Source: Dallia pectoralis
Taxonomy: Eukaryota; Chordata; Actinopteri; Esociformes; Umbridae
Direction: 5' to 3'
Length of the DNA stretch: 64,000 bases
Assembly (NCBI GenBank): GCA_029465975.1
Contig: CM055749.1
Location: 12,365,071-12,429,070, forward strand
Part shown: positions 23,321 to 35,732 of the stretch, piece after piece
How the letters are laid out: every line of letters begins with the position of its first letter
Numbering within the stretch: position 1 is the first letter of the stretch
The notes under the pieces: model-generated
What the model was told of the DNA's origin: nothing
The model's database searches: none
What the model saw: the letters and a program-made list of their open reading frames with translations, nothing else
Translations under genes and position numbers: made by a program

Positions 23321-23529
23321 CGGCCATTTAGTGCCATCGTTCCTTCCCCCATCACATTATTGTCCGGTCTCGTCATCACTTACACCTGGTGTCCATTCCC
23401 TCATTAGTAGAGTATTTAGGTCCCCTGTGTTTGGTCATGTCTTTGTGTGAAATTGTTACGTTTGCTATTACGTGTGCTATTCTGTGTAAAACATAATTTG
23501 CCGTGCTTCTAGTTAGAAAAAGCATCTAC

Positions 23530-23835
23530 ATTTTGCGCCAGAGTCGAGTGCCAGAACTGGTCGTTGGTAGAGTGGATGAAAGTCGTCTGGTACGTTGAGT
23601 CTTGTTTTATTTTACATCTTGTGGACAGCCGTGTTCGTGTAGAAGATAATGTGACACGTGTCCCCGACCTAAACATCATTACAGACCAGGTACACCCCTT
23701 CATGGCCATGGTAATTTCTGATGGCAGTGGCCTGCTTCAGAGATAAAGTCCACCTGGCCACACTGCACACATTGTCTGGGTATGGTATGAGGAACACGAT
23801 GAAGAGTTCAAAGTGTTGCTCTGGCCTCAAAATAA
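23530..23835 (+). mobile_element. Tc1-like transposase fragment, plus strand
   Basis: Translated pieces read VDSRVRVEDNVTRVPDL, then TDQVHPFMAMVISDGSGLLQ, and after a stop YEEHDEEFKVLLWPQ. This is the order of the middle of the Tc1-like transposase that is also present in relics at 10487-10840 and 18285-18846. Stops and a truncated end show it is inactive. Confidence 0.7.
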
Positions 23836-24232
23836 TAATAAATCATTCAAAATATTATATGGGCCCATTTTGAATGAAGTTTTTAAAAACAAGGTAGGCA
23901 TGCATCATAAAATCAAAAAATAAATGTACATGTTTAAAATAAATGCTTTACATTTAGCGAAACGCTAACTTTCTTTGCATCAATTCTAATGTCGATGATG
24001 TGTTTGGTGCTTAACAGAAACTGAACGAACCATACATCAAGTATGTTGACATGTACAAGCCGAAAGCTGTTAACGTCAATTATCCCGCATAATATTTGCC
24101 ATTTAAGACTGGCGATTACCTTTAAAATGTGTCCACTACGCTCCAGTGAAGGTGAAAATAGAGGCAAAACTGGAGACACAGTTCTATAACACCTTAACTC
24201 TAATCAGCACAGAGAAGGGGAAGTACCAAAAA

Positions 24233-24384
24233 CAGGGGCATCAGGTAGAGGAGGTATATGAGAAGGTTGTGTCTGAACTTATCAGGGGCATCATGTAGAG
24301 GAGGTATAGGAGAAGGTTGTGTCTGAACATATCAGGGGCATCATGTAGTGGAGGTATAGGAGAAGGTTGTGTCTGAAAATATCA
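24233..24384. repeat. 50-bp tandem repeat, 3 copies
   Basis: CAGGGGCATCA[GT]GTAG recurs at 24233, 24283 and 24333 and is followed each time by GGAGGTATA[TG]GAGAAGGTTG. The third copy diverges after about 45 bases. Confidence 0.9.
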
Positions 24385-25590
24385 AGGAACGGGTGCTTTG
24401 GCTGCAGGGCCGGTAAAGAGGTCTCACTGGGGTGCTGTCTGCCAGCTCAGGGTAATGCTTTGTGACAGAGGGATGGAGACAATGCCCCCAAGTCACAGTG
24501 TCCCAACACCCTAACCCAGTGCACAGTTCCTTCACCATCACACCTGCCCCCCCCTGCCAAAAAATTACCGTTGAAGGTACTGCTGAGTCTATAGCTGCGT
24601 TCACAGATGACTCTAACATACATTGCCTATAGAATGCTCCACCAAGATAATGGTTGCAATAGATACTCCATCATCAACAACATATCAATTAAATTAATTA
24701 AAATTATATAAAGGGGATGCATTTGCCTAATGAATACTATTTTGGTAATTTTGCCTGGTTGAGTGGCATCAAGGTGGTTTGTATTATCCATTGGGATTTA
24801 ATCTGTCAGGACTGTTGAGCACTTAGGAGTTTTATTAATTCCATTTTGTTGAGGTGAGTGATCACAGCCAGAGGCTCTTAACAGTCCGCAATGCTGCAAA
24901 CGTTGTTATTGAAAAGTAATTATTAAATGTTCAAAGCAATGCACAACTGCAGATGTGTTACATGCTCTTCTTTATATTATTGTTATTATATTTGCTTTCT
25001 TAAGCCCTCTGTAATGCTGAAAAACTTAAGCTTTTATAATAAAACCAACTAATAAATCTGCAAATGTCCCCACCACATGTTCTTGGGAAAATGTGATAGC
25101 CAATATCTTCTTTGAATTATAACAATATTAGAATTATAAAGTCTTTATAATGCTGTTCATCTTCAAAATATCATGTTTAACCAAAAATGTAAATTGCATA
25201 TATTTGTATTAAATGACTCACCAAGAGAGCTTTGAAAAGTTCAGGCCAGGGACATCAAACCAAGTTCAAGATAATCATTCAATCCAGTAATCTATAGATC
25301 AATCAACATTTTTATCTAAATTAAAAAATTACTTTTTAACAGTTTTTCATGCCAATGTCATGGTGTACAATTTCCAATTAATGACCAAGATGTGTCTTGC
25401 CTAGCACATCCAATGCCATGGCACTTGTTATGCTATTATGCTAACCAAAATCCTTACACCCCTGAAGAATGTCACTCTACGGCGTACTACCACAACTGAG
25501 TTCACAAGGTGTTTCATGTGTGTGATGAGGCAACTATATTCAATACCACTGAACCCTCAAATAAAGAAAGTGCTGGCTAATTAGCCCTGC
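24385..25590. other. Intergenic AT-rich DNA
   Basis: Apart from a GC-richer 200 bases directly after the tandem repeat, this is AT-rich sequence without coding signals or recognised repeats. Confidence 0.5.
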
Positions 25591-26690
25591 CATCCACTAG
25601 ATTGTACCGCCATCCACTAGATTGTACCGCCATCCACTAGATTGTACCGCCATCCACTAGATTGTACCGCCATCCACTAGATTGTACTGCGAGTCACCCA
25701 CTAGATTGTACCGCCATCCACTAGATTGTACTGCGAGTCACCCACTAGATTGTACCGCCATCCACTAGATTGTACCGCCATCCACTAGATTGTACCGCCA
25801 TCCACTAGATTGTACCGCCATCCACTAGATTGTACTGCCATCCACTAGATTGTACTGCCATCCACTAGATTGTACCGCCATCCACTAGATTGTACTGCGA
25901 GTCACCCACTAGATTGTACCGCCATCCACTAGATTGTACCGCCATCCACTAGATTGTACTGCGAGTCACCCACTAGATTGTACCGCCATCCACTAGATTG
26001 TACCGCCATCCACTAGATTGTACTGCGAGTCACCCACTAGATTGTACCGCCATCCACTAGATTGTACCGCCATCCACTAGATTGTACTGCGAGTCACCCA
26101 CTAGATTGTACCGCCATCCACTAGATTGTACTGCGAGTCACCCACTAGATTGTACCGCCATCCACTAGATTGTACCGCCATCCACTAGATTGTACTGCGA
26201 GTCACCCACTAGATTGTACCGCCATCCACTAGATTGTACTGCGAGTCACCCACTAGATTGTACCGCCATCCACTAGATTGTACCGCCATCCACTAGATTG
26301 TACCGCCATCCACTAGATTGTACCGCCATCCACTAGATTGTACCGCCATCCACTAGATTGTACTGCCATCCACTAGATTGTACCGCCATCCACTAGATTG
26401 TACTGCGAGTCACCCACTAGATTGTACCGCCATCCACTAGATTGTACCGCCATCCACTAGATTGTACTGCGAGTCACCCACTAGATTGTACCGCCATCCA
26501 CTAGATTGTACCGCCATCCACTAGATTGTACCGCCATCCACTAGATTGTACCGCCATCCACTAGATTGTACCGCCATCCACTAGATTGTACTGCCATCCA
26601 CTAGATTGTACCGCCATCCACTAGATTGTACTGCGAGTCACCCACTAGATTGTACTGCGAGTCACCCACTAGATTGTACTGCCACCCACT
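25591..26690. repeat. Minisatellite of two alternating unit types (20 and 24 bp)
   Basis: All units share CCACTAGATTGTAC. The common type continues CGC and then CAT. The second type continues TGC and then GAGTCAC, so it is four bases longer. The C-to-T change and the GAGTCAC connector are almost always found together. Toward the right end the unit order seems to repeat as a larger block (several short units, a TGC-CAT hybrid, one short unit, one long unit). About 52 units in all. Confidence 0.95.
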
Positions 26691-27442
26691 TAACTTATGA
26701 TGTCTTCAAAAAATTCAGTTAACTGTAAGAACTAAGAATTTGGCACAAATGTGCAAAATAAATGTATTCCTAAGTATTTGAAATGTATATGTTATTTACT
26801 GGAAACTGTTCGAGTTGACCTTGAAGTGCCCATATGTAGATTATTCCTATTCATAAGTTCATACCTGCGTCTTCTGCTGTAGGGGAAACATTGCTAGGAG
26901 ACGTTTTGAATAATTATTCAGATTTCTTAGTGTACGACACTCTACTTTGAGCACACAGACTGCAGTGTAGGTGAAAAAGTAATAAAATTTCACTGCAGGT
27001 TGTTTGGCGGCACTAGAGTGTGATGATGCACGTCCGTTTCTGGCACAGGGACCTGATGCAGGGACAATTATTCTAAAATGGCTGCTGGGGGGGATCTAGG
27101 GGAAGGTACAGGTCACACACTCCGATAATGTTCACCCGGCATCGCCATAAGAGAACGGGCCACACCTCAGAGTCTGGCTCCTCTTTTCCAAGGTTCTGAC
27201 CCTACAAAGATGTTTTCCTAGTCACTGTGCATTAATTCTCGCTGTTGCTTGACAACAGAATACTGTAATTACACCTGAACCAATGCTGCACTGTGGAATA
27301 TTCTGCAGCAAAGATTAAAGCAAATCCAATGTCCTCAGATGGCTATGAACTTTGAACATGTCGGAAGGCTTTCATATTGAATACGTTGTACTAACTAATC
27401 AACAAATCAATGTTTCGTTTTATTTGTGAAAAAAATGTCATG
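26691..27442. other. Intergenic, nothing recognised
   Basis: No convincing reading frame and no repeat family recognised. Confidence 0.5.
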
Positions 27443-27824
27443 TTCAGTGATGCCAAAACATTAAACCTAATATGCAGTTGGTCCTCCGTGTGCCCCCAGA
27501 ATAGTGCCGACCCGCCAAATCATGGACTTTACTAGAGCCCACAACGGATCCGTTGTCATCTGGCACTAGGACAGAAGTAGCAGATTCATAAAGTCCTGTA
27601 AGTTGAAAGGTGGAGCCGCTGTGGATCGGACTTGTTGATCCAGCACATCCCACAGATACTTCTGCCCGGTCCTCCTGCATCCAACATGCTGACCACAACA
27701 TCTGATTGTTACCACCTGATCAACCCAGACCGGGACGTGTGCCCGTGTTCACCTCTTAAAGCAGGTGATCACCGTTAACTGCTTCACCCGTGAGCGGTCA
27801 TAATGTTTTGGCTCCACAGTGTAT
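27443..27824. mobile_element. Internally deleted Tc1-like element (MITE-like)
   Basis: The left end (CAGTGATGCCAAAACATTAA) and right end (ATAATGTTTTGGCTCCACAG then TGTA) are inverted copies. Between them lies the C-terminal transposase region in reverse orientation (for example AGTCCTGTAAGTTG, ATCGGACTTGTTGATCCAGC and ACATCCCACAGATAC), without the rest of the gene. A deletion derivative of the Tc1-like family also seen at 9356 and 18285. Confidence 0.7.
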
Positions 27825-28325
27825 TTTTATTGTTTATTTCCACAATCCCCTGAAGACACTTGGAAAGCTTTCTGAAAAGACACACACATTAACAGCCCTG
27901 ATTGTCCCATCGACTCAGATGAACTGTAACCGGGCTATTAAAATCAGATATGGATGTCATAATCTGAGCAAATAATACATTTACAGTGTATTTGACTGAA
28001 ATTTCAGCCATTGCTTCAAGGAGGTCTTACACAAAAAATAATTTACATTAGGTTTGTGTTATTTCAACCATATAGTGTGGCAATATCATTACAGCAACAG
28101 AAAACGTGTGTTTTTGGCCACGCTTCATTGTATTGATTTTCTACGACGGGAAAACAACCCGGTTTTCTGGGCTTTATACTAAAAGCTACAGTGCATTTAA
28201 TTAATTTCGGTCCTGCTTTTTACAGAGGAGGTAAACCCCAGCTTAAGTGTCCATGTGCTTATTCATAACAGGGATATATCCTACTTTAATAAAACAAACC
28301 GGGAGAAAGAGACATAAAGTAGGAT
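27825..28325. other. Intergenic, nothing recognised
   Basis: AT-rich stretch between the Tc1-derived element and the large minisatellite; no coding signal. Confidence 0.5.
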
Positions 28326-31300
28326 AGTACTCGTGAGTCTCTCTCTGTCATAGAACTCGTGAGTCTCTCTCTGTCATAGAACTCGTGAGTCTCTCTCTGT
28401 CATAGGACTCGTGAGTCTCTCTCTGTCATAGGACTCGTGAGTCTCTCTCTGTCATAGGACTCGTGAGTCTCTCTCTGTCATAGGACTCGTGAGTCTCTCT
28501 CTGTCATAGGACTCGTGAGTCTCTCTCTGTCATAGGACTCGTGAGTCTCTCTCTGTCATAGGACTCGTGAGTCTCTCTCTGTCATAGGACTCGTGAGTCT
28601 CTCTCTGTCATAGGACTCGTGAGTCTCTCTCTGTCATAGGACTCGTGAGTCTCTCTCTGTCATAGGACTCGTGAGTCTCTCTCTGTCATAGGACTCGTGA
28701 GTCTCTCTCTGTCATCTCTGTCATAGGACTCGTGAGTCTCTCTCTGTCATAGGACTCGTGAGTCTCTCTCTGTCATAGGACTCGTGAGTCTCTCTCTGTC
28801 ATAGGACTCGTGAGTCTCTCTCTGTCATAGGACTCGTCTCTCTGTCATAGGACTCGTGAGTCTCTCTCTGTCATAGAACTCGTGAGTCTCTCTCTGTCAT
28901 AGAACTCGTGAGTCTCTCTCTGTCATAGGACTCGTGTCATAGAGTCTCTCTCTCTGTCATAGAACTCATAGTCTCTCTCTGTCATAGAACTCGTGAGTCT
29001 CTCTCTGTCATAGGACTCGTGAGTCTCTCTCTGTCATAGAACTCGTGAGTCTCTCTCTGTCATAGGACTCGTGAGTCTCTCTCTGTCATAGAACTCGTGA
29101 GTCTCTCTCTGTCATAGGACTCGTGAGTCTCTCTCTGTCATAGTCTCGTGAGTCTCTCTCTGTCATAGAACTCGTGAGTCTCTCTCTGTCATAGAACTCG
29201 TGAGTCTCTCTCTGTCATAGAACTCGTGAGTCTCTCTCTGTCATAGGACTCGTGAGTCTCTCTCTGTCATAGAACTCGTGAGTCTCTCTCTGTCATAGGA
29301 CTCGTGAGTCTCTCTCTGTCATAGACTCGAGTCTCTCTGTCATAGGACTCTGAGTCTCTCTCTGTCATAGAACTCGTGAGTCTCTCTCTGTCATAGGACT
29401 CGTGAGTCTCTCTCTGTCATAGACTCGTGAGTCTCTCTCATAGGACTCGTGAGTCTCTCTCTGTCATAGGACTCGTGAGTCTCTCTCTGTCATAGAACTC
29501 GTGAGTCTCTCTCTGTCATAGGACTCTCTCTGTGAGTCTCTCTCTGTCATAGGACTCGTGAGTCTCTCTCTGTCATAGGACTCGTGAGTCTCTCTCTGTC
29601 ATAGGACTCGTGAGTCTCTCTCTGTCATAGAACTCGTGAGTCTCATAGGACTCTGAGTCATAGGACTCGTGAGTCTCTCTCTGTCATAGGACTCGTGAGT
29701 CTCTCTCTGTCATAGAACTCGTGAGTCTCTCTCTGTCATAGGACTCGTGAGTCTCTCTCTGTCATAGGACTCGTGAGTCTCTCTCTGTCATAGGACTCGT
29801 GAGTCTCTCTGTCATAGGAATCTCTCTCTGTGAGTCTCTCTCTGTCATAGAACTCGTGAGTCTCTCTCTCTCTGTCATAGGACTCTGAGTCTCTCTCTGT
29901 CATAGAACTCGTGAGTCTCTCTCTGTCATAGAACTCGTGAGTCTCTCTCTGTCATAGAACTCGTGAGTCTCTCTCTGTCATAGGACTCGTGAGTCTCTCT
30001 CTGTCATAGAACTCGTGAGTCTCTCTCTGTCATAGGACTCGTGAGTCTCTCTCTGTCATAGGACTCGTGAGTCTCTCTCTGAGTCTCTCTCTGTCATAGG
30101 ACTCGTGAGTCTCTCTCTGTCATAGGACTCGTGAGTCTCTCTCTCTGTCATAGGACTCGTGAGTCTCTCTCTGTCATAGGACTCGTGAGTCTCTCTCTGT
30201 CATAGGACTCTCTCTGTCATAGAGTCTCTCTCTGTCATAGGACTCGTGAGTCTCTCTCTGTCATAGGACTCGTGAGTCTCTCTCTGTCATAGGACTCGTG
30301 AGTCTCTCTCTGTCATAGGACTCGTGAGTCTCTCTCTGTCATAGAACTCGTGAGTCTCTCTCTGTCATAGAACTCGTGAGTCTCTCTCTGTCATAGGACT
30401 CGTGAGTCTCTCTCTGTCATAGAACTCGTGAGTCTCTCTCTGTCATAGGACTCGTGAGTCTCTCTCTGTCATAGGACTCGTGAGTCTCTCTCTGTCATAG
30501 AACTCGTGAGTCTCTCTCTGTCATAGGACTCGTGAGTCTCTCTCTGTCATAGAATTCGTGAGTCTCTCTCTGTCATTGAACTCGTGAGTCTCACTCTGAC
30601 ATAGAACTCGTGAGTCTCTCTCTGTCATAGGACTCGTGAGTCTCTCTCTGTCATAGAACTCGTGAGTCTCTCTCTGTCATAGAACTCGTGAGTCTCTCTC
30701 TGTCATAGTACTCCTGAGTCTCTCTCTGTCATAGAATTCGTGAGTCTCTCTCTGTCATTGAACTCGTGAGTCTCACTCTGACATAGAACTCGTGAGTCTC
30801 TCTCTGTCATAGAACTCGTGAGTCTCTCTCTGTCATAGAACTCGTGAGTCTCTCTCTGTCATAGAACTCGTGAGCCTCTCTCTGTCATAGTACTCGTGAG
30901 TCTCTCTCTGTCATAGGACTCGTGAGTCTCTCTCTGTCATAGGACTCGTGAGTCTCTTTCTGTCATAGGACTCGTGAGTCTCTCTCTGTCATAGAACTCG
31001 TGAGTCTCTCTCTGTCATAGGACTCGTGAGTCTCTCTCTGTCATAGAATTCGTGAGTCTCTCTCTGTCATTGAACTCGTGAGTCTCACTCTGACATAGAA
31101 CTCGTGAGTCTCTCTCTGTCATAGGACTCGTGAGTCTCTCTCTGTCATAGAACTCGTGAGTCTCTCTCTGTCATAGAACTCGTGAGTCTCTCTCTGTCAT
31201 AGGACTCGTGAGTCTCTCTCTGTCATAGGACTCGTGAGTCTCTCTCTGTCATAGGACTCGTGAGTCTCTCTCTGTCATAGGACTCGTGAGTCTCTCTCTG

Positions 31301-32028
31301 TCATAGGACTCGTGAGTCTCTCTCTGTCATAGAACTCGTGAGTCTCTCTCTGTCATAGAACTCGTGAGTCTCTCTCTGTCATAGGACTCGTGAGTCTCTC
31401 TCTGTCATAGGACTCGTGAGTCTCTCTCTGTCATAGGACCCGTGAGTCTCTCTCTGTCAAAGGACTCGTGAGTCTCTCTCTGTCATAGGACTCGTGAGTC
31501 TCTCTCTGTCATAGGACTCGTGAGTCTCTCTCTGTCATAGAACTCGTGAGTCTCTCTCTGTCATAGGACTCGTGAGTCTCTCTCTGTCATAGGACTCGTG
31601 AGTCTCTCTCTGTCATAGGACTCGTGAGTCTCTCTCTGTCATAGAATTCGTGAGTCTCTCTCTGTCATTGAACTCGTGAGTCTCTCTCTGTCATAGGACT
31701 CGTGAGTCTCTCTCTGTCATAGGACTCGTGAGTCTCTCTCTGTCATAGGACTCGTGAGTCTCTCTCTGTCATAGGACTCGTGAGTCTCTCTCTGTCATAG
31801 GACCCGTGAGTCTCTCTCTGTCATAGAACTCGTGAGTCTCTCTCTGTCATAGGACTCGTGAGTCTCTCTCTGTCATAGAACTCGTGAGTCTCTCTCTGTC
31901 ATAGGACCCGTGAGTCTCTCTCTGTCATAGGACTCGTGAGTCTCTCTCTGTCATAGAACTCGTGAGTCTCTCTCTGTCATAGGACTTGTGAGTCTCTCTC
32001 TGTCATAGAACTCGTGAGTCTCTCTCTG
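28326..32028. repeat. 3.7-kb minisatellite of 26-bp units, about 140 copies
   Basis: Each unit runs GACTCGTGAGTC, then TCTCTCTGTCATAG; many units have AACTC for GACTC. The first 12 bases hold an inverted repeat, GACTC-GT-GAGTC. Between about 28700 and 30250 many units are shortened or fused. After 30250 the array is regular but carries a repeated marker block (GAATTC variant, TCATTGAACTC, then CACTCTGACATAG) at about 30550, 30733 and 31045, with a partial copy at 31642. Their spacings are close to multiples of 26. Confidence 0.97.
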
Positions 32029-33279
32029 GCTTGTGCCTGTCTCTCTCCCTGCTTCCTCTCTCCTCATTTCTACTGCTGTGAGACTGCTGTCCCTGAGAAC
32101 AAAGGTGTCAGAGCCCCAGTTAGGGAAGGCACTCATAATGCTGGGTGTAGCTAACCCACCATAGAGCCGTCCTCTGTCCTTTGCCAGAACGGCAGAAGGT
32201 GGCCTTGAAGGGTTTTAACTCTCATTAAATAAAAATTGAATAACTGTAAATTGAATAAATGTTGTTGGTTGTGGTTAAGATCACCATGGAGATTGAAGGG
32301 CAAACTGTTTGAGCGATATTGGATAACTCACGTTGGTCTCTTCTGGAAATACAAGATAATAAAAATATGAATACATTTGACATTGCATGTCAGTTAATTT
32401 TTTAGGAGGAAATCAGAATGTTTGGACCATACACTTTACAGTAGTACGTTTTATATAGACACATTGAAAAGTAATTGAAAGGGATTCAGAATGAATTTCC
32501 AGGACATCGTCCTTACGTCCTTTCTAACTTAGTGGACTATTATTGCTCTAGCATTTCTTACTAGCAAACACTCGTATGTGACTCATCTCGACTTAATCTT
32601 TTAAGGCGCTTCAAATCGCATTTAAACAAGGTCAAAAGAAAATTAATAAAGAATAGGATTCCGATTATAATTGTAATCCTGCTTGTTCTAATGCAAAACA
32701 AATATACTGTATTTGTTTATTTTATTTGTGGTCAATCTTATTGGCTAGAGAATAAATGATGTTGGTCCATAAACTCTGCACAGAAGGATTAAACACTGCA
32801 AATATAAAGCTGTGTGATTGGACTGTCAGACAATAAGGGTATGGCTTTAACCTTGTCGTGGGTCCAACTGAGGAAAGTGTGAGAAGAGGACATTGGGATA
32901 GATGTCAATATCTGGGATTAGTCATACAATGGCACAACCCATCCTCAGCTAAAAGACATTGTTCTGTGTTAGAACTTGCTAGCTTGGGGGCTTGCAGGTT
33001 GCTAGCTTGGGGGCTAGCAGGTTGCTAGCTTGGGGGCTAGCAGGTTGCTAGCAGGTTGCTAGCTTGGGGGCTAGCAGGTTGCTAGCTGCAAGTCGCCTGT
33101 AGGTGTGAGCTGTTCCAGACACAACATCTCCATCCTTTTCTGAGGCATAGCATGTGCCTGAGTAATGGGAAAGTGGAAATGCTGCTTTGGTTTACTGTTT
33201 CACTCAAATATATTATAGCATATAGTGGGCCAAGTACAACGAGTCGACCAGTTGCTTTTCCTGGGACTGCTACACCAGA
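32029..33279. other. Intergenic with one short minisatellite
   Basis: Apart from the repeat at 32975-33085 this is AT-rich and has no coding signal. Confidence 0.5.
32975..33085. repeat. 23-bp minisatellite containing GCTAGC
   Basis: Units read TTGCTAGCTTGGGGGC followed by T[AT]GCAGG, four to five copies with one shortened unit. Each unit holds GCTAGC palindromes that can pair with one another. Confidence 0.9.
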
Positions 33280-33485
33280 CTATACAGTGAAGGAAGAAAT
33301 TATTTGATCCGCTGCTGATTTTGTATGTTTGCCCACTGACAAAGACATGATCTACTGTTTTAATGGTCCGTTTATTTGAACAGTGAGAGAATAACAGACA
33401 GAATAATTACAAATAAAATCCAGAATAACCCATTTCAAATAAGTTATCAATTGATTTGCATTTAACTGAAATAAGTATTAGTAGA
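33280..33485 (+). mobile_element. Tc1-like end relic
   Basis: TATACAGTGAAGGAAGAAAT, TATTTGATCCGCTGCTGATT, GTTTGCCCACTGACAAAGAC and TTTATTTGAACAGTGAGAGA occur in the order typical of the left end of a fish Tc1-like family. No transposase part is present. Confidence 0.65.
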
Positions 33486-34299
33486 TAAAAGTATATCTCA
33501 TTGTTTCATCTGTACAGCTCCAGGTTACATATGGATATTTCCTGTGAAGTTTTAATGCTTTCAGACAATGCAATTAATGCGAAAAATATCTAACTACATA
33601 ACAAATAATGTTGAACATTTTTATATACAGGTGCTGTTGCATTTTAAATGTTTTCTTCCTCCATGACAATGCTGATGAGAGCTTGATAAACACGTAACGG
33701 GGAGAGCTAGTTCTCCCAGGAACAAAAGACACATAGTGACAGAAATTCGCTCAGATTAACCAAGGAATACGGCAGTTGTTATGGTTACAAGTTATAAATA
33801 GAGTGGCTGGGAGACAGCGCAGGTGACAGGGGAACTGAGAGTTTCAGGATGAAAGGCTCTGCTAAGATCCATCCCAGAATCCATTGCTGCAGCTCAGCAA
33901 ACTCGCTGGGAAGCGTACACTCAGCCGCGGTTCAGCCAAGTAAGATCACTCTCTTGCATTAATTAGATGGAATGTTGTGTATATATCGGCCCACCTAGCA
34001 GCAGTGTTGAATATTAACATGGATGGTCTGAAAAGCAATTTCTGTAACGCAACCTTGAAGAATCTCCATGAGCTCTAAAGCTATGACACAGCCATTATTC
34101 AATCCACTAAAGATTTTGATGCTGTTCATCTAATTGAAACTTAGTCCTTTTCGTGTTCATCATCCGTTGTTGCTGGTCCCTGTGTCTCCATCTTCCCCCA
34201 TGGTATTTGGTATGTGTGTGGTGTACATTGTTCTCTACCCGGTCTGGCTCCTCTATTATATTGCATGGAGGGCTACTCTTGATACTGTCTGTAATTAGA

Positions 34300-34730
34300 A
34301 GCCGCTCTAGGATTTAATGAAGAGGCGCTCGCTTGATGGCGGCAGCGCTTGAGACACTGCCAGTGGCTTCGACTTCAAAGCTCATGGAGATATGGCTCCC
34401 ACAGCAAAGGCCGGGGAAAAGCTGCAAGGAGATAGCAAATTGTGTCTTTTCTTTTGATTTGTGGCATGCCAGGGAACTAACTGCTTTGCACAGCAAAGTG
34501 AAACCATGCCACAGGCAGCAAGAGGAATGCAAATGGCTGATCATTGTTACATTCCTGGACGTTGTTGGGGCCCTGGATGTCATCAGACAGGAAGACGCTG
34601 TAATAAGGGGGGTGGCTGGCAAGATGTGTTTCAAACCAGCTGATATCTGGTCAGAAGACATTGCTCTTCTCTCAAGCCCAATGTTCAATGTTTCATGAGT
34701 CTTGAGGCTTTCAAATTTCATTATCACATT
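34300..34730. other. GC-richer segment open on both strands; possible conserved element
   Basis: A 121-codon frame on the plus strand (34333-34698) and a 137-codon frame on the minus strand (34314-34727) cover the same DNA. Neither encodes a recognisable protein. The GC-richer composition inside AT-rich DNA would fit a conserved non-coding element or an old exon, but this cannot be shown from one sequence. Confidence 0.25.
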
Positions 34731-34879
34731 TAGTTGGGCCCAGAGGAAAACTGAAGCATAAGCTCCTGATAGGTAAAGTTGATTGGAGAATTCACTTACA
34801 GTATTTATACAGTGTTTATATTCTTAATATACTTTTAATTCAGTTTGTATTGTTCCCTTTTAAAATGATTCATTAACTA

Positions 34880-35732
34880 TTCAATGACCAAACTATTCAG
34901 TAACCAAGCTAATAAGTCGCCAAACTTTTCAGTAAAACTTTTCAGTAACCAAACTATTAAGTCGCCAAAATATTCAGTAACCAAGCTATTAAGTCGCCAA
35001 GCTATCCAGTAACCATGCTATTAAGTCATCAAACTATCCAGTAACCATGCTATTAAGTCACCAAACCATCCAGTAACCAAACTATTAAGTCACCAAACTA
35101 TCCAGTAACCAAACTATTAAGTCACCAAACTATCCAGTAACCAAACTATCAAGTCACCAAACTATCCAGTAGCCATGCTATTAAGTCACCAAACTATCCA
35201 GTAACCACGTTATTAAGTCACCAAACTATCCAGTAACCAAGCTATTAAGTCACCAAACTATCCAGTAACCACGCTATTAAGTCGCCAAGCTATCTAGTAA
35301 CCACGCTATTAAGTCACCAAACTATCCAGTAACCAAGCTATTAAGTCACCTAACTATCCAGTAACCAAACTATTAAGTCACCAAACTATCCAGTAGCCAT
35401 GCTATTTAGTCACCAAACTATCCAGTAACCACGTTATTAAGTTACCAAAATATCCAGTAACCAAGCTATTAAGTCACCAAACTATCCAGTAACCAAGCTA
35501 TTAAGTCGGCAAGCTATCCAGTAACCACGCTATTAAGTCACCAAACTATCCAGTAACCACGCTATTAAGTCACCAAACTATCCAGTAACCACGCTATTAA
35601 GTCACCAAACCATCCAGTAACCAAACTATTAAGTCACCAAACTATCCAGAAACCAAGTTATTAAATCACCAAACTATTAAGTCACCAAACTATCCAGTAA
35701 ACAAAGTTATTAAGTAACCAAACTATCCAGTC
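34880..35732. repeat. 32-bp minisatellite built from two 16-bp halves
   Basis: Units alternate CCAAACTATCCAGTAA with CCAA[AG]CTATTAAGTCA-type halves. The halves are clearly related, so the 32-bp period looks like an amplified dimer of an older 16-bp repeat. About 26 copies; the first and last few are degenerate. Confidence 0.95.

Noticed and set aside
28326..32028. Possible CRISPR-like array of regularly spaced repeats
   Set aside because: Units are directly tandem with no unique spacers, and the DNA is vertebrate; it is a minisatellite.
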